From: an uncultured Chloroflexota bacterium
GTDB lineage: Bacteria; Chloroflexota; Anaerolineae; Aggregatilineales; Phototrophicaceae
Direction of reading: 5' to 3'
NCBI GenBank assembly: GCA_937870805.1
Contig: CALMZT010000305.1
Coordinates: 1-5,693, forward strand
Length of the DNA: 5,693 nucleotides
Shown: positions 1 through 5,660 of the stretch, one piece after another
Layout: each line of letters starts with the position of its first letter
Numbering within the stretch: position 1 is the first letter of the stretch
Notes under the pieces: model-generated
What the model was told of the DNA's origin: nothing
The model's database searches: none
Seen by the model: only the letters and a program-made list of their open reading frames with translations
Program-made: the position numbers and the translations under genes

Positions 1-27
1 CGTCCACTGTTCATCGGTCAATCTCAC

Positions 28-45
28 GGTTGTCATCCGACAACC
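28..45. repeat. Short perfect hairpin in the disturbed 5' region of the oxidoreductase gene
   Basis: GGTTGTC (28-34) and GACAACC (39-45) form a perfect 7-bp stem around the 4-nt loop ATCC. No T-run follows on either strand, so it is not a normal intrinsic terminator. It lies just before the in-frame stop codon (47-49) that separates the downstream oxidoreductase frame from any upstream coding sequence. It could be part of a small insertion that broke the gene, or a chance palindrome. Confidence 0.4.
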
Positions 46-79
46 TTAGCCCAGTTCTCTCAAATGTCAACACAACCTA

Positions 80-1126
80 ATGGCATTTCCTCAAATACAT
101 TTTGTTGAAGGCGCACAAGTCACTGATTTGCTAGCAAACGATGACAAATCCCGCGTAACAGGCGTCCAACTGCGCAGCCGTCATACGCAGGATGAACAAA
201 CGCGGGCGGCTGATTTCATCGTCGATGCCACTGGGCGGGGATCAAAAACGCCTGAGTGGTTACAAGCGCTAGGCTATGCTGCGCCACGCGAAAGCGCCAT
301 CAACTCATTTCAGGGGTATGCTACACGCTGGTACAAGCGTCCTGAGCATCTCAAGCTAGACTGGAAAGCCTTGATCGTCTCGACAAAGCCACCAACCATG
401 AGTCGCGGCGGTGGCATTTACCCTATCGAAAACGATCAGTGGATTGTCACGATTGGCGGCGTCAACAAGGATTTCCCGCCCAATGACGACGCAGGGTTTA
501 TGGAATTCGCACGCACCTTGCGCAGTCCGCTGCTTGCTGAAGTCTTGCAGCACGCCGAGCCAATTTCACCCGTTTATGGTTATCAACGTACAGAGAACCA
601 CTTGCGCCATTACGAGGAACTCGGTGCGATGCCAGAAGGAATAGTCGTGGTGGGCGATGCTGTATGCGCCTTCAATCCAGTTTATGGGCAGGGGATGACG
701 GCTGCCGCGATGGGTGCAATGGTGCTCGACAAGTGTTTGCAGCAGGGCGTCAATTCCGCAATTTCGCTGCGGTTTCAAAAAGCGCTGGCAAAATCCAATG
801 AAACAGCATGGCTGATGGCAACCGGTGAGGATTTTCGCTGGCCCAACACCGAAGGCAAACGCCCACAGGTCAACATGGCAACTCGTTTCGTACAACGCTA
901 CATGGATTACATCACTGAGCTAATCGTTGACGAGCCTGTAATATTGACGGCTTTTTATCAAGTCGCTCATCTACTGAAATCGCCCGCCGCATTATTCCAG
1001 CCCGCGATTTTCGCGCGTGTGCTGCGAAAGGCTCTGAGTGACCGAATGAGAGGAAAAGCACACGATAGACCGATTGGGCAGCCACCAACAGCGCAAACGC
1101 ACGAGGAAAATGTGCTAGCGACGTGA
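80..1126 (+). CDS. FAD-dependent oxidoreductase, N-terminally truncated (probable broken gene)
   Basis: The 348-residue product matches the middle and C-terminal parts of a class A flavoprotein monooxygenase/FAD-dependent oxidoreductase (2-polyprenyl-6-methoxyphenol hydroxylase-like). Visible motifs are DFIVDATGRGSKTPEWL (residues 45-61), the usual aD.vVDAtGR.S motif before the substrate domain, and VVVGDAVCAFNPVYGQGMT (189-207). The latter is the conserved GD...P..GQG motif that contacts the FAD ribityl and pyrophosphate and is followed by an Ala-rich helix. The N-terminal GxGxxG Rossmann motif, normally about 100 or more residues upstream, is absent. The reading frame is closed by TAG at 47-49, the ATG at 80 is the only ATG, GTG or TTG codon after it before the conserved region, and no Shine-Dalgarno sequence precedes it. 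FAD binding by this product alone is doubtful. The likeliest explanation is a frameshift or small insertion near positions 1-79, with the N-terminal part beyond the window edge. The substrate cannot be deduced. The gene converges on the protease gene, 31 nt away, and no terminator is evident between them. Confidence 0.72.
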   Translation: MAFPQIHFVEGAQVTDLLANDDKSRVTGVQLRSRHTQDEQTRAADFIVDATGRGSKTPEWLQALGYAAPRESAINSFQGYATRWYKRPEHLKLDWKALIVSTKPPTMSRGGGIYPIENDQWIVTIGGVNKDFPPNDDAGFMEFARTLRSPLLAEVLQHAEPISPVYGYQRTENHLRHYEELGAMPEGIVVVGDAVCAFNPVYGQGMTAAAMGAMVLDKCLQQGVNSAISLRFQKALAKSNETAWLMATGEDFRWPNTEGKRPQVNMATRFVQRYMDYITELIVDEPVILTAFYQVAHLLKSPAALFQPAIFARVLRKALSDRMRGKAHDRPIGQPPTAQTHEENVLAT

Positions 1127-1157
1127 CAAAGCTGCGTGTCTCAACTTACTGTAATCT

Positions 1158-4115
1158 TTAGGGGATGACGCTGACATTCAGGTAATTATTGTACAATGTC
1201 ATGCCTGCCGCGTCGTGCGCAGCGCCAACTCGTGAAGCGAGCAATTGATTGAGCGCGCCAACAAGCATACCGGGAAGATGAATGTTAACCGCGTCTACAA
1301 GTGTTTGCGAGGCTTCATTCCCCTCGATGTCGGTAACGCTGTTGATATACATCGCAAACGTGCGATACCCCGGCTCAACCTGCACTGATGCAAGGCCCGT
1401 CACCCCATCAAGATCGAGGTAGATATTCATTTGACTGGGCGTGATTACCACTAATATAGGGCGAAGGGGGGTGCCTAGCTGGGCTTGCATCGCATTGAGC
1501 AGGGCTTGATCGGTGATCGTCATTGTGAAAAACCACAGTATGGCATCATCAATGTCGATTCGTCGGAAGGTAAGACCATTACGTGCATCAAACACAGGAA
1601 CCCCTGTGTTACGGAAAGCGTTTAGTGCTTGTGCTACGGTAAGCGTCGGCACCGCTTGCCGCAGCAATGCCCATGCCCCGGTAACATGCGGTGCAGCCAT
1701 TGAAGTTCCTGTTTTGACACCAAAGGTATTACCCGGTATCGAGGCGGTGATGCTTTCGCCGGGTGCCAGCAAATCCAGAATTTGAGCCGCATTAGAAAAA
1801 CTGGAAACAACATCGGAATCGTTTGTTGAGCCAACGCTAATGGCATTTGAAACACACGCGGGAAAGCTAATTGCGTTGATGGAGCCATTGTTGCTGGAAG
1901 CAACTACAGTCGCAATATTCGCCGCGTACAGTTGATTAATGACATCTGTCATTGCCATATTCTGGTTATCACAGGCGCTGGCGTAGATACCTGACCCGAT
2001 GCTAATGTTAATCGCAGCGATGTTATACAACGGACGCAGCGTTGTGTATGTGTAATTCAGCGCGCTAATTTGATCAGAGGTGTAGCTCAGGATGCACTGC
2101 TGATCCGTACCCGGTATCGTTGGACAGTCAATCCAGCGTGTGAATACCTGTATCGCAATGATGTTGGCGTCGGGTGCAATGCCACGATAAGTGCTGTCTT
2201 CACCTGCTGCGATGCCCGCAGTGTGCGTGCCATGACTGCAATTCACATTGAACAGTGTGCAACGGGAGAGATTAGCCGCTCCTGCTCCTGTTTGCTGAAT
2301 GCTGCCATTAGCGCATAGAGAGTCATTGCTGTTGTTCGTTGCAGTGGGATCGGTATCGGGTTGATTCCACGAGTAACAGGCTTCTGCGACAACACGCCCA
2401 CCGAAATTGCTGTGAGTAGATTCGATGCCGCTGTCGATGATAACGACTGTCTGCCCTGCCCCTGTGTAGCCTAACGTCCATGCTTCGGGAGCGTCTACGA
2501 CTCCAGCACTCGTGTCCAGTGCTTGCTCAAGCGAGATATCCTCAACTATATTCACTACTTCAGGCAGCGACATCAATTGCAACAGCGCGGATTCATCAAC
2601 TTGATAAGCAATTCCAGGCACGACCCATTGATCAGATTGTGAGAGCAGTACTGCATTGAAGCCCGACAGCGCTGTCATCACATTTTGTTGTGCCTGCGCA
2701 ATTACTGCCTGTTGAGCCTGTACTCCTTGTGGTGAGAGCAATCCTTCCGGCTGAAAATTAACGCTCAAACTGATGATGACTCGTATGATGCCCCGCGCCC
2801 TTACTGCACTGAGCAGCGCTGCGTATTGAGAAGATAAGGGCATTGGCGTTGCAGTCGGCATAACGATAACAGGTGAACTGGCATTCCCGAAAGCGAACAC
2901 TCCACCATCCAAAGTCAATGAGCGTCCGTAAGCTATCTCCAGTGCGGCGATGCCTGCTACCTGTGGCGCGGCGAAACTTGTACCTGTCATCAATGCGTAG
3001 CTGCCATCGGTTTGTGTTGTGAGAATGTCGCGCCCCGGCGCATAAAGATCAATCTGCGAGGTTGGGCTGAAACTGCTGGTCTGCATACTGCGATCTATGG
3101 AACCAACCGCAATTACAGGTTCATAGGCTGCTGGATACAGGACACGATTGCTGGTATTTCCCGCAGCGGCGACAATCAGTACGCCATGTGATACAGCATA
3201 ATTGACTGCATTTTCCAATAAATCCGATGACTGCGTGCCGCCGAGCGAAAGATTGATGATTTGTGCGTCGTGATCTGCGGCGTACAAAATAGCGCTGGCG
3301 ACATCCGAATACGTGCCGATTCCCTGCGCATTCAATACACGCAGCGGCATAATTTGAGCATTCGGCGCGATACCTGCGATTCCTATTTCATTGTTCGTAT
3401 TTGCCGCGATGATGCCTGCCACGCCACAGCCATGCCCGAACGCATCCTGTGGCACATCATCGCCCTCTACAAAATCGTATCCCGCAAGAATACGTCCCTG
3501 TAAATCAGCGTGTTCAGCACAAAGTCCGCTGTCTATCACGGCAACGATTACAGGCGTATTGGGGAGTTCAGCCCAAGCCGATGGCGCGTTGATCATCGGC
3601 AGCGCCCATTGTTCAGCATAGCGCGGATCGTTTACCGCTTCCTGCTGCGCCACAACGTAGTAGTCCGCTTCACTCGTCAAAACAACAGGTGAAGTAGGGA
3701 GAGTATTCACATCGGTTCCAATTGGAACACTCACCACAACGGTATCTAACATCGGCATATTTTTACTGATTGTGCCGCCGATAGATTGGATATAAGCCGC
3801 ACGTTCTTCAGCGCTGGCGTCAGGATCGAAGGTAATAATGACTTGATTAGGGACAGGCTCATCAGGAACATTGGTGATTAATGACAGATTTGTTGGAGTG
3901 CTGGTCGATAACACAGCATCGTTTGAAACTGAAGCTGACGATAGATTGCCGTCTGTATTTTGAGACGTTGGAGAGCCGGAAGGTAAAATTGCCAGGGTTG
4001 GCAATTGCGTATCGTCCGCAGGTGACGGGCTGCTCAAAACACTAATGAGCACGAAGAACGCACCTATAAAAGCGAATGATGTAATAAAGAGGATGAATTT
4101 TTGGTTTTTGCGCAT
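1158..4115 (-). CDS. Secreted tandem subtilisin-like (S8) serine protease with two propeptides
   Basis: This 985-residue exported protein is predicted to hydrolyse peptide bonds outside the membrane. Residues 1-5 are basic and 7-28 are a hydrophobic signal peptide or anchor. Residues 29-85 are a Ser/Thr/Pro-rich linker. Residues 88-160 resemble the fervidolysin-type S8 propeptide (VPNQVIITFDPDASAEE). Catalytic domain 1 (about 165-400) has Asp195 (VAVIDSGL), His228 (GHGCGVAG), oxyanion Asn320 (AAAGN) and Ser380 (TGTSFAAP). A Thr/Pro linker (TATPMP, 421-426) leads to a second propeptide-like region (445-527). Catalytic domain 2 (about 535-862) has Asp561 (VVIIDSGIESTH), His628 (CSHGTHTAGIAAG), Asn742 and Ser805 (TGTSMAAPH). 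Residues 864-985 are a domain I do not recognise. Domain 2 carries eight cysteines and a long insert between Asp and His; domain 1 is compact and seems to lack the usual C-terminal helix. The ATG at 4115 is the only plausible start, because the frame upstream holds no ATG, GTG or TTG before a stop. The purine-rich GAGAGAAG lies 17 nt upstream of it, too far for a standard ribosome site. The natural substrate is unknown. Confidence 0.93.
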   Translation of the reverse strand: MRKNQKFILFITSFAFIGAFFVLISVLSSPSPADDTQLPTLAILPSGSPTSQNTDGNLSSASVSNDAVLSTSTPTNLSLITNVPDEPVPNQVIITFDPDASAEERAAYIQSIGGTISKNMPMLDTVVVSVPIGTDVNTLPTSPVVLTSEADYYVVAQQEAVNDPRYAEQWALPMINAPSAWAELPNTPVIVAVIDSGLCAEHADLQGRILAGYDFVEGDDVPQDAFGHGCGVAGIIAANTNNEIGIAGIAPNAQIMPLRVLNAQGIGTYSDVASAILYAADHDAQIINLSLGGTQSSDLLENAVNYAVSHGVLIVAAAGNTSNRVLYPAAYEPVIAVGSIDRSMQTSSFSPTSQIDLYAPGRDILTTQTDGSYALMTGTSFAAPQVAGIAALEIAYGRSLTLDGGVFAFGNASSPVIVMPTATPMPLSSQYAALLSAVRARGIIRVIISLSVNFQPEGLLSPQGVQAQQAVIAQAQQNVMTALSGFNAVLLSQSDQWVVPGIAYQVDESALLQLMSLPEVVNIVEDISLEQALDTSAGVVDAPEAWTLGYTGAGQTVVIIDSGIESTHSNFGGRVVAEACYSWNQPDTDPTATNNSNDSLCANGSIQQTGAGAANLSRCTLFNVNCSHGTHTAGIAAGEDSTYRGIAPDANIIAIQVFTRWIDCPTIPGTDQQCILSYTSDQISALNYTYTTLRPLYNIAAINISIGSGIYASACDNQNMAMTDVINQLYAANIATVVASSNNGSINAISFPACVSNAISVGSTNDSDVVSSFSNAAQILDLLAPGESITASIPGNTFGVKTGTSMAAPHVTGAWALLRQAVPTLTVAQALNAFRNTGVPVFDARNGLTFRRIDIDDAILWFFTMTITDQALLNAMQAQLGTPLRPILVVITPSQMNIYLDLDGVTGLASVQVEPGYRTFAMYINSVTDIEGNEASQTLVDAVNIHLPGMLVGALNQLLASRVGAAHDAAGMTLYNNYLNVSVIP
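2535..2783 (-). other. Internal second S8 propeptide (inhibitor I9-like) within the tandem protease
   Basis: Residues about 445-527 of the protease begin RVIISLSVNFQPEG, continue with a Gln/Ala-rich helix (VQAQQAVIAQAQQNV) and end in VDESALLQLMSLPEVVNIVED. This is the beta-alpha-beta pattern of subtilase propeptides, which fold the catalytic domain and inhibit it until cleaved. It sits directly before catalytic domain 2, so the second half of the protein has the full order of a stand-alone subtilase precursor. The family assignment rests on pattern recognition only. Confidence 0.65.
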
Positions 4116-4229
4116 AACAATAAAATACTTAACTTCTCTCTTAGACCTTACAATACTTTTAAGCTTATCACGTAATGGTCAGTCTCATGTGGCGATAAAT
4201 ATTAAAAATATACGAATTTTAGAAACCGC
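4116..4229 (-). promoter_or_regulatory. AT-rich spacer between glycosyltransferase and protease genes
   Basis: This 114-bp, strongly AT-rich gap separates two genes that point the same way. I see no clear intrinsic terminator after the glycosyltransferase. Read on the - strand, TATATT (4210-4215) is a possible -10 element but lacks a good -35 partner, and TTGTAA further downstream lacks a good -10 at the right spacing. The protease could be read through from the glycosyltransferase promoter or could have a weak promoter of its own here; the sequence does not decide. Confidence 0.35.
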
Positions 4230-4239
4230 TTAACCGCTT
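4224..4239. repeat. Perfect 8-bp tandem duplication over the glycosyltransferase stop codon
   Basis: AACCGCTT occurs at 4224-4231 and again at 4232-4239 with no gap. The junction contains the glycosyltransferase stop codon (TTA at 4230-4232 on the + strand, TAA in the gene). Removing one copy would still give a nearby stop one codon later, so the effect on the protein is minimal. It looks like a replication-slippage event. Confidence 0.6.
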
Positions 4240-5228
4240 GTGATTTCATTGATGATCTGCGCTAATGCATCACGGCGGCGATGATATTGGTAATTCTCAA
4301 CGATGTATGCCCGCGCGCGTTTCCCTAAATCATCACGCAGGTTTTTGTCATCCAGCAGCTGTATAATCCCGTTACTGATGGCTGAAACATCATGACCATC
4401 AACAAGAATGCCGTTTTCACCGACGACTTCGGGTACCGCACCTGCCGGACTCGTTACAACTGCTGCCCCACACGCCATCGCCTCGGCAATCGCCAAGCCA
4501 AACCCTTCTTCAAGCGTCGGCTGCACATACACTGCGCAACGCTGCATCAAGCGAATCTTTTCTTCTTCACTGACGACGCCGATAAAGTCTATTTTGTCGC
4601 TGATGCCCAGGGCTTGCGCGGCTTCGACCAAAATCGGGTGAAATTCTCCCTGTCTCCCTGCCATAACTAAACGAATACCGGGATATTTTGCCAGGACTGC
4701 TGGAAATGCTTCAATGATTTGCTTGAGGCATTTGCGCTGTGCGTTGAATTCACCACTCCATGCTACATTGAAAATAAAATTCTCGCGCTGTTTATCGGCA
4801 ACGGTGTAAAGATTCGTATTGACAGCGCATGGCACATAATGGGGGTTGCAAGTCGGCAAATTTGAGGTCACAGCATCATATTCAAAATGAGAAATAAATA
4901 GATTAGCTTTTGTCCAACGCAGTGCAGCACTCATCAACATTTTTTCCAGCAACGGGCGATAAAGGTATGATTTTTCGACAGGATACGTGATGTAATCAAA
5001 AGCTCCCGTAATCAGTGTCGGTTTGTTCAGCGCCTTAAGGAGTGGCATAAACGCCCACGTCCACCACCAGATGAAATAGAGGTCGCAGCTGATAGGGATT
5101 TCACTGAAGCGTGTCGCAAGAATGACTTCATAGCCCAGGTCACGCAAAATTTGAATATCCGTTGCATAAAAGCTGACGGTGTTCAGAATATCTTTTTGTG
5201 GGACATGCGCGAAGAAACAAACTTTCAT
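4230..5228 (-). CDS. Glycosyltransferase family 4 (GT-B fold) protein
   Basis: The 332-residue cytoplasmic enzyme is predicted to move a sugar from a nucleotide-sugar donor to an unknown acceptor, as in exopolysaccharide, glycolipid or cell-surface glycan synthesis. The C-terminal half is typical of Glycos_transf_1: FNVAWSGEF (153-161) opens the second Rossmann lobe, RLVMAGRQGE (186-195) follows, and then comes the EX7E donor-binding motif with Glu241 and Glu249 (LEEGFGLAIAEAMACGAAVVTSPAGAVPEVV, given here as residues 239-269 in part). It ends with GILVDGHD (273-280). The N-terminal lobe begins MKVCFFAHVPQK and has an unusual Trp-rich patch (WWWTW, 54-58). The protein is slightly short for GT4 enzymes, which often have 350-400 residues, but both lobes seem present. 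The ATG at 5226-5228 has only a weak AGAG element upstream. A consensus promoter lies 30-59 nt upstream. The protease gene follows after 114 bp, so a shared surface or secretion role is possible but unproven. Confidence 0.9.
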   Translation of the reverse strand: MKVCFFAHVPQKDILNTVSFYATDIQILRDLGYEVILATRFSEIPISCDLYFIWWWTWAFMPLLKALNKPTLITGAFDYITYPVEKSYLYRPLLEKMLMSAALRWTKANLFISHFEYDAVTSNLPTCNPHYVPCAVNTNLYTVADKQRENFIFNVAWSGEFNAQRKCLKQIIEAFPAVLAKYPGIRLVMAGRQGEFHPILVEAAQALGISDKIDFIGVVSEEEKIRLMQRCAVYVQPTLEEGFGLAIAEAMACGAAVVTSPAGAVPEVVGENGILVDGHDVSAISNGIIQLLDDKNLRDDLGKRARAYIVENYQYHRRRDALAQIINEITSG

Positions 5229-5257
5229 GTGGACTCTATCTATTACAAACCGCGCGC

Positions 5258-5287
5258 ATTATAAGGGAGTGACTGTCGCAGTGTCAA
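5258..5287 (-). promoter_or_regulatory. Consensus sigma70-type promoter of the glycosyltransferase gene
   Basis: Read on the - strand, TTGACA (5282-5287 on +, seen as TGTCAA) and TATAAT (5258-5263 on +, seen as ATTATA) are both perfect consensus hexamers with an 18-bp spacer. Transcription would start near 5251 and leave a leader of roughly 22 nt before the ATG at 5228. An interrupted dyad, TGAC-N9-GTCA (5270-5286), overlaps the spacer and the -35 element and could be an operator. No other site in the window matches both hexamers. Confidence 0.8.
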
Positions 5288-5327
5288 AGGTGAGCAACAT
5301 GCACAGGTACTTTTGGGGGATTTGACG

Positions 5328-5353
5328 AAAATTCGTGTTACACGATGAATTTT
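5328..5353. promoter_or_regulatory. Nested operator-like dyads in the divergent intergenic region
   Basis: AAAATTC (5328-5334) and GAATTTT (5347-5353) form a perfect 7-bp inverted repeat. It encloses a second, offset dyad, TCGTGTTACACGA (5333-5345), which is a 13-bp palindrome around a central T. The outer ends of the inner dyad fit the loose T-N11-A pattern of LysR-type regulator sites. It lies between the glycosyltransferase promoter and the leader of the LysW-like gene, where a regulator could act on either. No regulator gene is in the window, so the binding protein is unknown. Confidence 0.4.
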
Positions 5354-5364
5354 ACTGTAAACCC

Positions 5365-5393
5365 TTGACGTACAAGTCAATCGCTTTTAAGGT
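5365..5393 (+). promoter_or_regulatory. Weak candidate promoter for the LysW-like gene leader, overlapping an inverted repeat
   Basis: TTGACG (5365-5370) matches five of six -35 bases. With a 17-bp spacer the -10 would be TAAGGT (5388-5393), which keeps only the important T-A----T positions. A better hexamer, AATAAT (5394-5399), is 23 bp away and too distant. The -35 sits in an inverted repeat, TTGAC-N6-GTCAA (5365-5380), that could be a repressor site. Transcription from here would yield a leader of about 260 nt before the ATG at 5661. Confidence 0.3.
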
Positions 5394-5427
5394 AATAATA
5401 GTTTCAACACACAAATGTCTGAGAGTT

Positions 5428-5565
5428 ATGATTTCCATAAACGCGCAAACCAACTTAACTCAACAACTCCCTCTGCGCGAAGCACGTCTTCAGACCTTTG
5501 CTGCTGTCTGTCCCCTGATCTCGAAAAAATCGAAACTGATCTCATCGCGGCAGCGAGTAGGCTGA
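5428..5565 (+). CDS. Candidate leader peptide with a lysine-codon cluster upstream of the LysW-like gene
   Basis: This is a 45-codon ORF starting MISINAQTNLTQQ, with the segment LISKKSKLISS at residues 30-40. Three AAA lysine codons (5524-5529 and 5533-5535) fall within four codons, and no lysine occurs elsewhere in the peptide. It stops at TGA 5563-5565, 28 nt before the terminator stem. Lysine codons clustered ahead of an intrinsic terminator and a putative lysine-pathway gene are what a leader-peptide attenuator would show. Against it, the only purine-rich element (GAGAG, 5421-5425) is just two bases from the ATG, 45 residues is long for a leader peptide, and a 54-codon ORF in another frame (5415-5579, containing Cys-Cys-Cys) covers the same DNA. 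I see no homology to a known protein. Confidence 0.25.
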   Translation: MISINAQTNLTQQLPLREARLQTFAAVCPLISKKSKLISSRQRVG

Positions 5566-5593
5566 CAGCGTTCTTTTAGTTTTCGTAAACAAG

Positions 5594-5627
5594 ACGCCTC
5601 GGTCAATCGCTGACCGAGGCGTTTTTT
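5594..5627 (+). terminator. Strong intrinsic terminator, probable attenuator of the LysW-like gene
   Basis: A perfect 12-bp stem pairs 5594-5605 (ACGCCTCGGTCA) with 5611-5622 (TGACCGAGGCGT) around the 5-nt loop ATCGC. The T-run 5622-5627 follows directly. It is oriented for + strand transcripts. It ends 33 nt before the ATG of the LysW-like gene, and the sequence in between holds only the ribosome site and no promoter, so transcripts for that gene must pass through it. That arrangement points to conditional termination rather than the end of an upstream gene. Confidence 0.9.
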
Positions 5628-5644
5628 GTTGTCTCATCTAGCTC

Positions 5645-5652
5645 AAAAGGAG
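5645..5652 (+). promoter_or_regulatory. Ribosome binding site of the LysW-like gene
   Basis: AAAAGGAG lies 8 nt before the ATG at 5661. It is a strong Shine-Dalgarno match at good spacing and is the best in the window, which supports 5661 as a genuine start. Confidence 0.85.
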
Positions 5653-5660
5653 AAATCAAA

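Noticed and set aside
14..23. TCGGTCAATC shared between positions 14-23 and the terminator stem-loop (5599-5608)
   Set aside because: Ten-base matches are expected by chance several times in a window of this size, and nothing else around the two sites matches.
1127..1157. Possible bidirectional terminator between the convergent oxidoreductase and protease genes
   Set aside because: Only a 4-bp GACA/TGTC pairing is visible, with no T-run on either strand.
2070..2318. + strand ORFs lying within the protease gene (for example 2070-2318, 1513-1785 and 3261-3503)
   Set aside because: They are antisense to a clearly conserved coding sequence, have no ribosome sites and their translations resemble no protein I know.
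4392..4670. + strand ORFs within the glycosyltransferase gene
   Set aside because: They are antisense shadows of a conserved GT4 coding region.
5335..5565. 76-codon ORF starting at GTG 5335, in frame with the lysine-codon ORF
   Set aside because: The GTG lies inside the 13-bp palindrome and before the candidate promoter, with no ribosome site. If this frame is used at all, the ATG at 5428 is the more credible start.
5394..5593. Known riboswitch (T-box, lysine or SAM class) in the LysW-like leader
   Set aside because: I looked for the T-box GGGTGGNACCGCG signature and conserved lysine-riboswitch blocks and found neither.
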